A stretch of DNA of 64,000 nt from Modestobacter sp. VKM Ac-2982 (GTDB taxonomy: Bacteria; Actinomycetota; Actinomycetes; Mycobacteriales; Geodermatophilaceae): contig NZ_JAPVBL010000006.1 of NCBI RefSeq assembly GCF_026967935.1, positions 1-64,000 on the forward strand, read 5' to 3'. The translations under genes and the position numbers were made by a program. This document shows positions 18,653 through 28,770 of this stretch, piece after piece. Position 1 is the stretch's first letter, and each line of letters starts with the position of its first letter. The notes below the pieces were generated by a model. The model worked only from the letters and a program-made list of their open reading frames with translations. It was not told the DNA's origin and ran no database searches.

Positions 18653-19417
18653 CTAAAGGGCCAGCAGCAAGGCCGTGAAGGCGATGCAGGCGCCCCCGAG
18701 CAGGGGGAAGTGGGCCCGCCCGGACCCGGGCAGCTGCTGCTTGAGGCTGGTCAGGACGATCGAACCGGCCAGCAGCGCGGAGAAGACGCGCACCGCCGCA
18801 TCGCCCAGGTCGACCGTGGCACCGATCCCCCACCCCACCAGGACGGTCGCGGCCAGGATCCACCGGCCCAGCCGGTCGTAGGCGCGCGGGTCCTGATCGC
18901 GCAGCGCGATCTCCCCGGTGAGGTACCGGGCGGACAGGGCGACCGTGTAGAGGGCCAGCTCGGCCGGCCCGGGGCGCACCTGGTGCACCAGCAGGTAGCC
19001 GACGAAGAGGTTGAACACCAGGTACAGCGCGCCGCTCGCCCAGAACGGCCATGGGGTCGGCACACCGCCCCGCTGCCGCTGCTCCCGGGCGTCTTGGTCC
19101 TGAGCCCAGTCGAGCACCGCGTAGTACAGCAGCAGGCCGGCCAGCGCGACGAGGAACGCGCGGTCGGCCAGCAGCCCGAGCAGCCCTTGCGACGCACCAG
19201 CCGCAGTCCCCGTGGCGGGCTGCGCCAGGTCGGGGAGCAGCCGGGCGAACACGTAGGCGATCGCCAGCCCGCCGGCGATCGACTGGAACCGGGCCGACCC
19301 GGGCGACACCCGCCGACGCACCTGGGGCACCAGGACCTGCACCAGCACCAGCGCGCCGGCGGCCGCGAGGGCGGCGAGCGGGAGGTCGCTCCCGGTCGCC
19401 TGGGCAGCGGTCAGCAT
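18653..19417 (-). CDS. Polytopic membrane protein, distantly ZIP-like
   Basis: A 254-residue protein with about eight hydrophobic helices. RFQSIAGGLAIAYVFARLLPDL resembles the helix bearing H-x3-E/D in ZIP-type transporters, but the usual histidines are missing. Another conserved-looking block is LSARYLTGEIALRDQDPRAYDRLGRW. I do not assign a function. It sits between DUF305 and a wall-modifying deacetylase and is probably monocistronic. Confidence 0.65.
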   Translation of the reverse strand: MLTAAQATGSDLPLAALAAAGALVLVQVLVPQVRRRVSPGSARFQSIAGGLAIAYVFARLLPDLAQPATGTAAGASQGLLGLLADRAFLVALAGLLLYYAVLDWAQDQDAREQRQRGGVPTPWPFWASGALYLVFNLFVGYLLVHQVRPGPAELALYTVALSARYLTGEIALRDQDPRAYDRLGRWILAATVLVGWGIGATVDLGDAAVRVFSALLAGSIVLTSLKQQLPGSGRAHFPLLGGACIAFTALLLAL

Positions 19418-19517
19418 GGGGCGGGGGTCGCTCCCACGTGAGGACGGGCCCCGCCCGGTGGTGACGCCGGGACGGATGCCGCCGGGACGGCACGGGGCTC
19501 TGGCATCCCGGCAGTCT

Positions 19518-19570
19518 TCCGCACGAGGACGCGTGCGGATCGCCCTGCCCGGCGGCGGCGGGCCGCCGCC
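19518..19570 (-). terminator. Two tandem hairpins after the polysaccharide deacetylase
   Basis: TCCGCACG/CGTGCGGA (19518-19539, 6-base loop) and GGCGGCGG/CCGCCGCC (19551-19570, 4-base loop) lie just beyond the minus-strand stop at 19587. They fit termination of the deacetylase gene. Confidence 0.5.
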
Positions 19571-19586
19571 AGGTCCGGGCGCTGGC

Positions 19587-20726
19587 TCAGCCGGCGGGGA
19601 TGGTCAGCTGCTGACCGACCTGGATGAGGTTCGGGTCCGGGCCGATGGTGGCGCGGTTGGCCTCGTAGATCTCCCGCCAGGTCGCGCTGTAGCCCGACGC
19701 GATCGAGCCCAGGGTGTCCCCCGGCTGCACGACGTAGGTCGTCGTCCCGCTGGCGGGCGGCGCCGGCGTGCCGCCGGAGCCGGAGCCGGAGCCGGGGATG
19801 GTGAGCCGCTGGCCGACCTGGATGACGTTCGGGTTCGGCCCGATGGTGGCGCGGTTGGCCTGGTAGATCTCCCGCCAGGTCGCGCTGTACCCCGCTGCGA
19901 TCGAGCCCAGCGTGTCGCCGGGCTGCACCACGTAGGTGCCGCCCTGACCCGACCCGGAGGGGAACGCGCGGCCCGCCGGGTCGGTGAAGGTGTAGCCGCG
20001 GGAGGCGTAGTAGGAGATGACGTCGTCGAGCGCGGCCACGGTGTTCTGCCGGTAGCCGCCGCCATCGTGCAGGATCACGATCGGGTGCGCGGTTCGTGGC
20101 GACGTGGCGCGGTCGATGATCTGCTGCTGGAACGCCGGGCTCCAGCTCGCCGGGGTCGACCAGTCGCGGGGGTCCAGCGACCAGTCGACGACGGTCATCC
20201 CCCGTTCCCAGGCCAGGCCGGCGATCGCCGGGTCGCGGTGGACGCCGAACGGTCCGCGGAAGAAGCACGGTTCTGTCCCGGTGGCGTCCACGATCGTCTG
20301 GGTGGTCCGCTCGATCTCGGCCACCCGGGCCGCCGGGGTGAGCCGGTCGAGGTAGGGGTGCGACCAGGTGTGGTTCCCGATGGCGTGCCCCTCGGCGACG
20401 ATCCGCTGCACCAGGTCCGGGTGCGCCGCTGCCTGGTCCCCGCGCACGAAGAACGTGGCCTTGACGCCGCTGGACCGCAGCACGTCCAGCACGTCCGGGG
20501 TGTTCTGCGGCAGCGGACCGTCGTCGAACGTCAGCGCGACGGTCCGGTCGGCGGTGGCCGGTGTGGTGTCCAGGACGGTGCGGATCGGAGCCGGGCACTC
20601 GGCCGCCTGCGCGGCGTTCCCGCTGATCACCTGACCGGTGCAGAGCAGGGCCGCCGCGGCGACCACCCCTGCCAGCCGGGCTCCCCATCGCCGTCCGTCG
20701 GTCGTCGTCGCCCCCATGGCGTCCAC
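19587..20726 (-). CDS. Secreted polysaccharide deacetylase with two LysM domains
   Basis: A 379-residue protein from GTG 20726 (GAGGGGG eight bases upstream; ATG 20717 is an alternative). A signal peptide ends near ISGNAAQA. The NodB domain spans about 60-255, with LTFDDGP (catalytic/metal Asp), the GNHTWSHP His-x3-His metal site, FFRGPFGVHR and the VILHDGG histidine block. Two C-terminal LysM domains (TYVVQPGDTLGSIA) bind glycan. It likely de-N-acetylates peptidoglycan or chitin-like polymers outside the membrane, held on the wall by LysM. The family is complete and its residues intact. Confidence 0.92.
   Translation of the reverse strand: MDAMGATTTDGRRWGARLAGVVAAAALLCTGQVISGNAAQAAECPAPIRTVLDTTPATADRTVALTFDDGPLPQNTPDVLDVLRSSGVKATFFVRGDQAAAHPDLVQRIVAEGHAIGNHTWSHPYLDRLTPAARVAEIERTTQTIVDATGTEPCFFRGPFGVHRDPAIAGLAWERGMTVVDWSLDPRDWSTPASWSPAFQQQIIDRATSPRTAHPIVILHDGGGYRQNTVAALDDVISYYASRGYTFTDPAGRAFPSGSGQGGTYVVQPGDTLGSIAAGYSATWREIYQANRATIGPNPNVIQVGQRLTIPGSGSGSGGTPAPPASGTTTYVVQPGDTLGSIASGYSATWREIYEANRATIGPDPNLIQVGQQLTIPAG
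19599..19938 (-). repeat. Duplicated LysM-coding segment
   Basis: Two roughly 140-bp copies (19599-19739 and 19797-19938) are nearly identical and encode the two LysM modules. A short Gly/Ser/Pro linker separates them. The similarity suggests recent duplication or gene conversion. Confidence 0.75.
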
Positions 20727-20862
20727 GTCGTCGTCCCCCTCATGCTCGACGTCGTCCCAGGCTTGCACGGACGTTCCCGAGGTCAAGGGCAGCGGATCGA
20801 CACCGGACGCATCGTCACGAGACCGTCATCGCCGACAGGTCGCCGGATGTCACCGTCCCGCG

Positions 20863-21816
20863 CTAGTGGCCCCCGCCCTCGCTGGCGGGCTCCTTGCGGC
20901 GGTGCAGCGTGAGGGCCAGGACGGCCACCACCAGGGCGCCGACCGCGAGCCCGAGGAGGGCGCTGCCGAGGGTGTTGACCAGCCACCCCACGACCGACCC
21001 GAGGGCCCCGGTCGCCTCCGCAGCCGCCTCCTCCAGGTGGTGCACGGCCTCGTAGAGGAACGTCAGGCCCAGCTCGTCGGTGCCGACCAGCAGGATGTGC
21101 CCGCCGACCCACAGCATCGCGGCGGTCCCGACCACGGTGAGCGCGCTGAGCAGCTTCGGCATCCCCTTGACCAGCGCGCGGCCGAACCGGGCCACGCCAC
21201 TGCTGGAACGCTGAGCCAGGTGCAGCCCCACGTCGTCCATCTTCACGATGAGGCCGACGACGCCGTACACCAGCACGGTGATCCCCAGCGCGACCACAGC
21301 CAGGATGACCGCCCGGGACCAGAAGCCCTGGTCGACCACCTCGTTCAGTGAGATCACCATGATCTCGGCGGACAGGATGAAGTCGGTGCGGACGGCCCCG
21401 GACACGATGGTCTTCTCGTCCGGCAGCGCGTCCTCCACCGTGGCGTGGCTCTCCTCGTGCGGCCTCAGCCGGTGCCAGATCTTCTCCGCCCCCTCGTAGC
21501 AGAGGTAGGCGCCACCGACCATCAGGATCGGGGTCAGGAGGAAGGGCAGGAACTCGCTGAGCAGCAGGACCGCGGGCAGGATGATCAGCAGCTTGTTGCG
21601 CAGCGACCCGAAGGCGATCTTCCGGATGATCGGCAGCTCGCGGTCGGCGTTCAGCCCGTGCACGTACTGCGGCGTGACCGCGGTGTCGTCGACGACGACC
21701 CCGGCGGCCTTCATGCTGGCGCGCCCGGCTGCCGCCCCGATGTCGTCGATCGAGGCGGCCGCGGCGCGCGCCAGCACGGCCACGTCGTCGAGGAGAGCTA
21801 CGAGTCCACCCGCCAC
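20863..21816 (-). CDS. DUF808 family inner-membrane protein (YedI-like)
   Basis: A 317-residue protein with the N-terminal family signature MAGGLVALLDDVAVLARAAAASIDD and a DDTAVTPQYV block. Several membrane helices follow (for example LLIILPAVLLLSEFLPFLLTPILMVGGAYL and VILAVVALGITVLVYGVVGLIV), with the conserved cytoplasmic FILSAEIMVISLN motif. Length matches DUF808 proteins of bacteria. Function unknown. GGAAGGACC precedes GTG 21816. No operon partner. Confidence 0.9.
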   Translation of the reverse strand: MAGGLVALLDDVAVLARAAAASIDDIGAAAGRASMKAAGVVVDDTAVTPQYVHGLNADRELPIIRKIAFGSLRNKLLIILPAVLLLSEFLPFLLTPILMVGGAYLCYEGAEKIWHRLRPHEESHATVEDALPDEKTIVSGAVRTDFILSAEIMVISLNEVVDQGFWSRAVILAVVALGITVLVYGVVGLIVKMDDVGLHLAQRSSSGVARFGRALVKGMPKLLSALTVVGTAAMLWVGGHILLVGTDELGLTFLYEAVHHLEEAAAEATGALGSVVGWLVNTLGSALLGLAVGALVVAVLALTLHRRKEPASEGGGH

Positions 21817-21993
21817 GGGAGGTCCTTCCGGTCGGTCGGCACACGTGTGCCGTCTGGGTCGTCATGGTGGCTGGTCCGGCCGCGCCGTGCACGGGCGCCG
21901 GCGGTCCGGGCCGCAAAGAGTGTGGGGCACGCGCCCGCAGCAGCCCAGCCGACGCCCGGCACACCCCCGCCCCGGCCGGGGCGGACCATCGGT

Positions 21994-21999
21994 CAGGAT
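21994..21999 (+). promoter_or_regulatory. -10 element of leaderless dtd
   Basis: CAGGAT ends exactly six bases before GTG 22006. The same hexamer and spacing are found before furA. Confidence 0.55.
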
Positions 22000-22005
22000 C
22001 GTGCG

Positions 22006-22437
22006 GTGCGTGCGGTGGTGACCCGGGTCAGCCAGGCGTCGGTGACGGTGGACGGCGAGGTCGTCGGCGCCATCGGCGCAGGCCTGCTGGCCCTGGTCGG
22101 GGTCGGCCGGGACGACGACGGCGATCGGGCGCGTGCGCTGGCCAGGAAGCTGTACGAGCTCCGGGTGTTCCCCACCGACGACGGCGCCCGCTCGGTCGGC
22201 GACCTGGGCCTGCCGGTGCTCGTGGTCAGCCAGTTCACCCTCTACGCCGACACCCGCAAGGGCCGCCGTCCGTCCTGGGCGGACGCCGCCCCGGGCGAGC
22301 TGGCCGAGCCGCTGGTGGCGGAGGTGGTGGCCGACCTGCGCCGGCGGGGCACGGAGGTCGCCACCGGGCGGTTCGGGGCGCGGATGGCGGTCGCCTCGGT
22401 GAACGAGGGCCCGATGACCTTGCAGTTGGACGTCTAG
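22006..22437 (+). CDS. dtd: D-aminoacyl-tRNA deacylase
   Basis: A 143-residue protein, full length for DTD, which hydrolyses D-aminoacyl-tRNA (and Gly-tRNA(Ala)) to protect translation. Both active-site motifs are present: SQFTLYADTRKG and the C-terminal NEGPMTLQL. The N-terminus VRAVVTRVSQASVTVDGEVVG is canonical. GTG 22006 is set by homology and the -10 six bases upstream. Confidence 0.96.
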   Translation: MRAVVTRVSQASVTVDGEVVGAIGAGLLALVGVGRDDDGDRARALARKLYELRVFPTDDGARSVGDLGLPVLVVSQFTLYADTRKGRRPSWADAAPGELAEPLVAEVVADLRRRGTEVATGRFGARMAVASVNEGPMTLQLDV

Positions 22438-22521
22438 CCCCCGGCCTCGGCGGGTACGACTCCGTCGTCACCCGCTCGCGGAGCGCCACACCTGGACGTT
22501 GCCTGTGAGTTGGTCCGCCTC

Positions 22522-22547
22522 GGAACACCGACCCACCCGGGTCCGTT
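22522..22547 (+). promoter_or_regulatory. SigR/SigH-type (oxidative/heat stress) promoter upstream of sigB
   Basis: GGAAC at 22522-22526 (GGAACA) and GTT at 22545-22547 are separated by 18 bases. This matches the actinobacterial SigR/SigH consensus GGAAT/C-N18-GTT. In mycobacteria sigB is transcribed by SigH and SigE from such a site. The leader would be about 130 bases. Confidence 0.7.
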
Positions 22548-22685
22548 GCACACGATGTACCACACGGACAGAACGGCTGGAGAGCCACCCGGTGACCCCG
22601 GGCCGACGCTCCGACCTCGACCGGGGTGCACCGCACATCGACGACGCGGCGCATCCGGACCCCGAAGCAAGGACGAAGACTCATC

Positions 22686-23669
22686 GTGACCGTGCTGCAG
22701 TCCTCCCCCACCGACACCCTCGAGGTGCGCTCCCCGCGCCGTGCCCCGGACACCAGCGGCCTGGTGTCGACGGACCTGGTGCGCGTCTACCTCAACACCA
22801 TCGGCAAGACCCCGCTGCTGACCGCCGAGCAGGAGGTCGAGCTGGCCAAGCGGATCGAGGCCGGTCTCTACGCCGACCGCCTGCTGACCGAGCGGCAGCT
22901 GACGCCTGCGCTCAAGCGGGACTACAAGCTGCTGGCCGCGGACGGCAAGGCGGCCAAGGCCCACCTGCTCGAGGCGAACCTGCGCCTGGTCGTCTCGGTG
23001 GCCAAGCGCTACACCGGCCACGGCATGACGTTCCTGGACCTGATCCAGGAGGGCAACGTCGGGCTGATCCGGGCCGTCGAGAAGTTCGACTACACCAAGG
23101 GCTTCAAGTTCTCGACCTACGCCACGTGGTGGATCCGTCAGGCCATCACCCGGGCCATGGCGGACTCCGGCCGGACGATCCGCCTGCCCGTCCACCTGGC
23201 CGAGCAGGTCAACAAGGTCGTGCGCACCCGCCGCCGGATCCACCAGGAGCTGGAGCGGGAGCCCACCGCCGAGGAGCTCGGCCTCGAGCTCGACCTGACG
23301 CCCGAGCGGATCACCGAGCTGCTGGAGTACTCCCGCGACCTGGTGTCCCTCGACCAGACCGTCGGCGCCGACGAGGAGTCCCGGCTCGGTGACTTCATCG
23401 AGGACGCCGACGCCGCGGTCGCCGAGGACGCGGTCGCCTTCCAGATGATGAAGGGCGACGTGCGCAACGTCCTGCAGACCCTGGAGGACCGCGAGCGGGA
23501 CGTCGTGATCATGCGCTTTGGTCTGGACGGCGAGCAGCCCCGGACCCTCGAGCAGATCGGCAAGCGCTTCGGTCTCTCCCGCGAGCGGGTGCGTCAGATC
23601 GAGCGCGAGACGATGACCAAGCTGCGTGCTCCCCAGCGCGCCGACGCCCTCCGGGACTACCTGGGCTGA
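22686..23669 (+). CDS. sigB: RNA polymerase sigma factor SigB (group 2)
   Basis: A 327-residue sigma-70 lacking the long SigA N-terminus. Region 1.2 is [34 protein letters not shown]. Region 2 has [19 protein letters not shown], region 3 [17 protein letters not shown], and region 4 [20 protein letters not shown]. The length and [10 protein letters not shown] match mycobacterial SigB, the non-essential stress sigma factor. The GTG start at 22686 follows AAGGACG. A SigR/SigH-like promoter and a strong terminator bracket it. Together with ideR downstream this is the conserved sigB-ideR neighbourhood. Confidence 0.95.
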   Translation: MTVLQSSPTDTLEVRSPRRAPDTSGLVSTDLVRVYLNTIGKTPLLTAEQEVELAKRIEAGLYADRLLTERQLTPALKRDYKLLAADGKAAKAHLLEANLRLVVSVAKRYTGHGMTFLDLIQEGNVGLIRAVEKFDYTKGFKFSTYATWWIRQAITRAMADSGRTIRLPVHLAEQVNKVVRTRRRIHQELEREPTAEELGLELDLTPERITELLEYSRDLVSLDQTVGADEESRLGDFIEDADAAVAEDAVAFQMMKGDVRNVLQTLEDRERDVVIMRFGLDGEQPRTLEQIGKRFGLSRERVRQIERETMTKLRAPQRADALRDYLG

Positions 23670-23695
23670 CGCTCATCGCTCGCCGATGAGCCACG

Positions 23696-23735
23696 ACGGA
23701 GAGCCGGGCCACCCCGCGGTGGCCCGGCTCTCCGT
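23696..23735 (+). terminator. Strong bidirectional hairpin after sigB
   Basis: A perfect 18-bp stem (ACGGAGAGCCGGGCCACC and its complement) with a CCGC loop, 26 bases beyond the sigB stop. It separates sigB from the convergent acyltransferase/CoA-ligase gene. Confidence 0.88.
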
Positions 23736-23810
23736 GTCTGGGCGGTCGTCCGTGCGGAGGACGTCAAGGGCGGCCGGGCACGGCTCTTGGCCGCGGGGTG
23801 ATCCCGGAGA

Positions 23811-26510
23811 TCACGGTGTCGCCGGCCGGAACATGCGGCGGGGGCCGGCGTCGATGCGTGCCGTCGGCTGGCCGATCCGGACCGTGGCACCGGCGACCAC
23901 CAGCGACCGGCCGCCGTGCCAGGCATCCGCGGGGCCGACGATCACCGGCTCGAGGGTCAACGACAGCACCTCGGGCAGGTCGTCGCCGAGCCGGGCGACC
24001 CGCAGCAGCAGCTCCTCCAGCGCGGCGGTGTCGACCGGGGTGCTCCCCCGGTAGCCGTTCAGCAGCGGCCAGGCCCGGGGTTCGCGGACCAGCTCGGCGG
24101 CGTCCAGGTCGGTCAGCGGCAGGGTGCGGTAGGCCCGATCGCCGAGCAGGTCGGTGGCGACGCCACCCACCCCGAAGCTCACCAGCGCGCCGAAGGACGG
24201 GTCGTCGACGATGTCCACCACGGTGGCCACGCCCGGCGCCGCCTGCTCCTGGACGATGACCGGGTCGCCGGCCGGGATGGCGGCGAACGCGCTGCGCACG
24301 TCCTCGGCGTCGGCCAGGTCGAACCGCATGCCGCCGAGGTCCCGGCGGTCCCGCAGCCACGGCGCCGTCGACTTCAGCACGACGGGGTAGCCGATCTCCT
24401 CGGCGGCGGCGACGGCCGCCTCGGCGTCCTCGACCCGGCGGGTGCCGAGCATCGGCACCCCGTAGGCACCCAGCAGCGCCATCGTCTCCTCGTCGGAGAG
24501 GGCGCGACCCTCCGGCGCCGAGGCGAGCGTGGACCCCACCACCTCCCGGGCAGCGGCCTCGTCGATGCCGCCGAGCTCCGGGACGACGCCGAGGGGGCGC
24601 CGCCGCCAGCGGGCGTACTCGCTGATCTTCGCCAGCGCCATGACGGCGCGTTCCGGGGTGGAGAACGACGGCACCGAACCGCGGCCCGGCATGCCGTGCT
24701 CGTCCCGGACGACCAGCTCGGCAGGGATCCCCTCGGTGGACAGGAAGTTCGCCACCAGCGGCTTCTCCGCCGTGCGGGAGACCTCGCGGAGCACCCGGCC
24801 GAAGGGCTGCTCCCCCTGCAGCAGCGGCGGCAGGAAGACCGCGACCACCGAGTCCACGCCCTCGTCGTCCAGCGCGGCCTGCAGCGCGGCGCGGAAGTCC
24901 TCCGGCTCGGCCTGGGTGCCGATGTCGACCGGCCGCTCGTGGGCCAGCTCCAGCCCCTGCTCCAGGACGGCGTCGGCGACGAGCACCCCCATGGCGGTGG
25001 AGTTGCCGACGATGGCGACCCGGTCACCGGCCGGCAGCGGCTGGTGCGCCAGCAGGGTGCCGACGTCGAAGAGCTGGGCGAGCGTCTCGACCCGGATGAC
25101 GCCGGCGGAGGCGAACAACGCGGCCACCGACTGCTCGGGGACGGCGACGCTGGTGCCGGCCAGCCCGGCGGTCATGCCCACGTGCCGGCCGCTCTTGACC
25201 GCCACCACCGGCTTGGTCCGGCCGACCCCGCGCGCGAGCCGGGCGAACTTGCGGGGGTTGCCGAAGCTCTCCAGGTGCAGCAGCACGACCTCGGTGCCGG
25301 GGTCGCTGGCCCAGTACTGGAGCATGTCGTTGCCGCTGACGTCGGCCCGGTTGCCCGCGGAGACGAAGCTGGACAGCCCGATCCCCCGGGCCCGGGCCCG
25401 CTCCAGCAGCGCGACGCCGAGCGCACCGGACTGGGCGAAGAAGCCCACCCGCCCCCGGCCGGGCACGTCGGGGGCCAGGCTGGCGTTGAGCCGCACGGCC
25501 GGGTCGGTGTTCACGATGCCCAGGCAGTTGGGGCCGACCACCCGCATCCCGGACGCCCGGGCCGAGGCCACCAGGGCCCGTTCGGCGGCCCGCCCCTCGG
25601 GCCCGGTCTCGCCGAAGCCACCGGAGATGACCACCAGCCCGCGCACGTTCTTGCGCCGGCAGGCCTCGACCACCGCGGCCACCTCGTCGGCGGGCACGGC
25701 CAGGACGGCCAGGTCGACGTCGTCGGGGATGGCCTCGATGGAGGCGTGCGCCGGCACGCCGCGGACGTGCCGCACCGCCGGGTTGACCGGGTAGATCGGC
25801 CCGTCGAACCCGTACTCGAGCAGGTTGTGCAGCACCGCGTGGCCGACCTTGGCCGGGTCGTTGCTGGCGCCCACGACGGCCACCGAGCCGGGGTTGAGCA
25901 GCCGGCCGATGGAGCGGGACTCGCTGCGCTGCTCGCGCTCGTGCACCACGGCCAGGGACTGCTCGGTGGGCGCGATCGGGAAGGTCAGGTGCACCACGCC
26001 GTCCTCGTAGGACCGCTTGGCGGAGTACCCGGCGTCGAGGAAGACCCGCACCATCTGGCTGTTCTGGCTGAGCACCTCGGCGACGAACCGCTTGATCCCC
26101 CGCTCCCGGGCGGCCGCGGCCAGGTGCTCCAGCAGCACCGACCCAAGCCCGCGCCGCTGGTGGGCGTCCTCGATCAGGAAGGCCACCTCGGCGTCGTCGG
26201 TGCCCGGGTAGCGGTCGTACCGGCCGACGCCGATCAGCCGGTCGCCCAGCAGCACCACGAACGCCACCCGGGCGTCGTGGTCGACGTGGGTGAAGCGGTG
26301 CAGGTCCTTGTCCGACAGCCGCCGCATCGGCCCGAAGAACCGGTAGTAGCGGGTCTGGTCGGAGCTGCGGTCCATCAGCCCGACGATCCCGTCGGCGTCC
26401 TCGGGGGTGATCGGGCGCAGGTGCACGGTGCCGCCGTCGGCGGCCACCACGTCCGCCTCCCAGTGCGGAGGCGGCGGGGGTGGCGGCGGCACGGTCAGTT
26501 CCTCAGTCAC
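23811..26510 (-). CDS. Bifunctional GNAT acetyltransferase / NDP-forming acyl-CoA synthetase-like protein
   Basis: An 899-residue fusion. After a Pro-run (residues 8-15), a GNAT domain spans about 20-185 with the acetyl-CoA loop [11 protein letters not shown] CoA-binding Rossmann domain ([23 protein letters not shown]) is at about 200-330, a succinyl-CoA-ligase-like middle ([19 protein letters not shown]) follows, and a C-terminal ATP-grasp subunit ([22 protein letters not shown]) completes it. This is the GNAT-first variant of Pat-type protein lysine acetyltransferases, which acetylate enzymes such as acetyl-CoA synthetase. Its start overlaps the acuC stop by 8 bases, pairing the acetyltransferase with a deacetylase. 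The synthetase half is usually regulatory rather than catalytic. Confidence 0.9.
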   Translation of the reverse strand: MTEELTVPPPPPPPPHWEADVVAADGGTVHLRPITPEDADGIVGLMDRSSDQTRYYRFFGPMRRLSDKDLHRFTHVDHDARVAFVVLLGDRLIGVGRYDRYPGTDDAEVAFLIEDAHQRRGLGSVLLEHLAAAARERGIKRFVAEVLSQNSQMVRVFLDAGYSAKRSYEDGVVHLTFPIAPTEQSLAVVHEREQRSESRSIGRLLNPGSVAVVGASNDPAKVGHAVLHNLLEYGFDGPIYPVNPAVRHVRGVPAHASIEAIPDDVDLAVLAVPADEVAAVVEACRRKNVRGLVVISGGFGETGPEGRAAERALVASARASGMRVVGPNCLGIVNTDPAVRLNASLAPDVPGRGRVGFFAQSGALGVALLERARARGIGLSSFVSAGNRADVSGNDMLQYWASDPGTEVVLLHLESFGNPRKFARLARGVGRTKPVVAVKSGRHVGMTAGLAGTSVAVPEQSVAALFASAGVIRVETLAQLFDVGTLLAHQPLPAGDRVAIVGNSTAMGVLVADAVLEQGLELAHERPVDIGTQAEPEDFRAALQAALDDEGVDSVVAVFLPPLLQGEQPFGRVLREVSRTAEKPLVANFLSTEGIPAELVVRDEHGMPGRGSVPSFSTPERAVMALAKISEYARWRRRPLGVVPELGGIDEAAAREVVGSTLASAPEGRALSDEETMALLGAYGVPMLGTRRVEDAEAAVAAAEEIGYPVVLKSTAPWLRDRRDLGGMRFDLADAEDVRSAFAAIPAGDPVIVQEQAAPGVATVVDIVDDPSFGALVSFGVGGVATDLLGDRAYRTLPLTDLDAAELVREPRAWPLLNGYRGSTPVDTAALEELLLRVARLGDDLPEVLSLTLEPVIVGPADAWHGGRSLVVAGATVRIGQPTARIDAGPRRMFRPATP

Positions 26511-27687
26511 GGGGGTCGTCCGGGTCCAGTCCGAAGTAGGGGAAGGAGGCGGTGCGGGTCCGCAGGACGGCGCGATCGACCCGGTTCTCGGTGAACGGGT
26601 CCCAGCGGTGGAACCCGACGTAGCCGCCCTCGGTCATCGAGCCCGGGGGCGGCGTGCGCAGGCCCCGTCGCCGGACGTCGTCCTGCCAGCTCTGCGGGAT
26701 CTCGGTGTCCGGCGCCAGCCGGTCGCCGCCGGCCTCGGCGAGGAGGTGGGTCCAGGCCCGCGGCACGCAGCGCACCAGGCCGTAGCCCCCGCCGCCCAGG
26801 GCGATCCACCGGCCGTCGCACACCTCGTGCGCCAGGTCGTGCACGGCGCGGTAGGAGGCCCGCTGCCCGTCGACGGTGAGCCCGAGGTCGGCCAGCGGGT
26901 CCTCGTGGTGGGCGTCGCAGCCGCACTGGGTGATCAGGATCTGCGGCTGGAAGGCCCGCACCACGCTGGGCACCACGGCGGTGAACGCCCGCAGCCAGCC
27001 GGAGTCGTCGGTGCCGTTGGGCAGCGCCAGGTTCACCGCACTGCCCAGCGCCTTCTTCGGATCGCCGGTCTCCTCGGGGAAGCCGGTGCCCGGGAAGATC
27101 GTGAGTGGGGTCTGGTGGATGCTGACGGTGAGCACCCGTGGGTCGTCGTAGAAGGCGGCCTGGACGCCGTCGCCGTGGTGCACGTCCAGGTCGACGTAGG
27201 CGATCCGCTCCCAGCCCTGGCCCAGCAGCCAGGCGATCGCCACCGCGGCGTCGTTGAAGACGCAGAAGCCCGAGGCCTGGCCGCGCATGGCGTGGTGGAG
27301 CCCCCCGGCGATGTTCACCGCGTGCTGGGCCCGGCCGCTGGAGACCAGCTCGGCGGCGAGCACGCTGCCGCCGGTGATCAGGGCCGCCGCCTCGTACATG
27401 CCGGGGAACACCGGGTTGTCCGGGGTGCCCAGGCCGTGACCGGCGCCGTACGGGTCCTCCGGGGCGCGGCGGACGGCCTCCAGGTAGGCCGGGTCGTGCA
27501 CGAGCGTGAGCAGCTCCGGGCCGGCCGGCTCCGGCTGCACCACCTCGATCCGCGGAGAGGCGAGGACGCCGAGGGAGTCGGCCAGCCGCATGGTCAGGTC
27601 CAGTCGCACCGGGTGCATGGGGTGGTCGCCGCCCATGGTGTAGCCGAGCAGGGCGTCGTCCCAGACCACGGTCACGGCGTCGCTCAC
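26503..27687 (-). CDS. acuC: Acetoin utilisation protein AcuC, class I/II HDAC-fold protein deacetylase
   Basis: A 394-residue zinc deacetylase. The catalytic His pair H131/H132 (GGLHHAMRG), the charge-relay and zinc ligands in [11 protein letters not shown] (D168, H170), a later Asp ([11 protein letters not shown]) and the [15 protein letters not shown] loop are all present. AcuC removes acetyl groups from lysine, restoring acetyl-CoA synthetase activity in Bacillus. Here it is the first gene of a two-gene operon with a GNAT/CoA-ligase acetyltransferase, so the two should form an on/off acetylation switch. GGAGG lies seven bases before GTG 27687. Confidence 0.93.
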   Translation of the reverse strand: MSDAVTVVWDDALLGYTMGGDHPMHPVRLDLTMRLADSLGVLASPRIEVVQPEPAGPELLTLVHDPAYLEAVRRAPEDPYGAGHGLGTPDNPVFPGMYEAAALITGGSVLAAELVSSGRAQHAVNIAGGLHHAMRGQASGFCVFNDAAVAIAWLLGQGWERIAYVDLDVHHGDGVQAAFYDDPRVLTVSIHQTPLTIFPGTGFPEETGDPKKALGSAVNLALPNGTDDSGWLRAFTAVVPSVVRAFQPQILITQCGCDAHHEDPLADLGLTVDGQRASYRAVHDLAHEVCDGRWIALGGGGYGLVRCVPRAWTHLLAEAGGDRLAPDTEIPQSWQDDVRRRGLRTPPPGSMTEGGYVGFHRWDPFTENRVDRAVLRTRTASFPYFGLDPDDPRD

Positions 27688-27879
27688 GGACGCGCCTCCG
27701 GGTGCCCCCGGCCGGGGCGCTGCGCTGCGGTGCTCCTCGTCGAGCGGGCCAGCTCCGTCATCGGCCCGACGCTACCGCTGGGGCCCGGGCAGCGCGCCCG
27801 CCGGACCCGTCCCGGTGGAGATCACCCGTCGAGTGGCTCCCGCCTCGTAAGATCGGTCGAACCTGACGGAGGAGTGGAC

Positions 27880-28605
27880 GTGAACGACCTCATCGACACC
27901 ACGGAGATGTACCTCCGGACCATCTTCGAGCTGGAGGAAGAGGGGATCGTCCCGCTGCGGGCCCGGATCGCCGAGCGCCTGCACCAGAGCGGACCGACCG
28001 TGAGCCAGACGGTGGCCCGGATGGAGCGGGACGGGCTCCTCTCGGTCCAGGGCGACCGGCACCTCCAGCTCTCCGACGAAGGCCGTGAGCTCGCCACGGC
28101 CGTGATGCGCAAGCACCGGCTGGCCGAGTGTCTGCTCGTGGACGTCATCGGTCTGGACTACGCCGACGTCCACGAGGAGGCCTGCCGCTGGGAGCACGTG
28201 ATGAGCGAGGCGGTGGAGCGCAAGCTCCTCAGCCTGCTCGGCAACCCCACGGTCTCGCCGTTCGGCAACCCGATCCCCGGCCTGGACGCCCTGGGTGGGG
28301 ACACCTCGGCGGTCCTGGACGCGCTGACCCTGCTCTCGACGAGCGCGACCCCCGAGGGCCGGCAGGTCGTCGTCCGGCGGATCAGCGAGCAGCTGCAGGA
28401 GGACGCCCCCCTGCTGCGCTCGCTGGCCGACCTGGGCGTGCGGCCGGGCTCGACGGTCACCGCCACGCTGGCCAACGGCACGGTGCTGGTCGACGGGGTC
28501 GCCCTGCAGCCCGGGGTCGCCCAGCACGTGTTCGTCAGCGCGGTGGAGGAGGAGCTGTCCCCGGCCGAGGCAGCCGAGGTCACCGAGGCCACCGCCGGCG
28601 TCTGA
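27880..28605 (+). CDS. ideR: Iron-dependent repressor IdeR (DtxR family)
   Basis: A 241-residue protein close to mycobacterial IdeR. The winged HTH is at 1-70 ([41 protein letters not shown]). All main metal ligands are present: M10, H79, E83, H98, C102, E105 and H106. The dimer-domain motif [14 protein letters not shown] and a C-terminal SH3-like domain (about 160-225) follow. It represses iron-uptake genes when Fe(II) is bound. GTG 27880 follows ACGGAGGAG; TAAGAT at 27848-27853 is a likely -10. No IdeR box was seen in the window. Confidence 0.95.
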   Translation: MNDLIDTTEMYLRTIFELEEEGIVPLRARIAERLHQSGPTVSQTVARMERDGLLSVQGDRHLQLSDEGRELATAVMRKHRLAECLLVDVIGLDYADVHEEACRWEHVMSEAVERKLLSLLGNPTVSPFGNPIPGLDALGGDTSAVLDALTLLSTSATPEGRQVVVRRISEQLQEDAPLLRSLADLGVRPGSTVTATLANGTVLVDGVALQPGVAQHVFVSAVEEELSPAEAAEVTEATAGV

Positions 28606-28630
28606 CCCCACTGCCCCACCGCGCGCACCT

Positions 28631-28661
28631 GAGCCGCGGCCCCTACCCGGGGTCGCGGCTC
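28631..28661 (+). terminator. Hairpin terminator after ideR
   Basis: A 13-bp stem with one G-U pair begins GAGCCGCG and ends CGCGGCTC, with a 5-base loop, 26 bases after the ideR stop. Confidence 0.78.
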
Positions 28662-28770
28662 TCGTCGTCCCGGGCTCGGCACGGGGTCCTTCGCCGGGCT
28701 CATGACCTGGCGCAGGCAGCTCACTAGGCTTCGGTGCGCCCCTTCCGGACGCGCAGAGAGAAGGCCCCCG

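Noticed and set aside
19599-19938. Duplicated 140-bp segment as a CRISPR or mobile repeat
   Set aside because: It encodes two in-frame LysM domains of one protein; there is no spacer array or transposase.
27688-27879. IdeR iron box upstream of ideR
   Set aside because: No TTAGGTTAGSCTAACC-like palindrome is visible; only the TAAGAT -10 candidate stands out.
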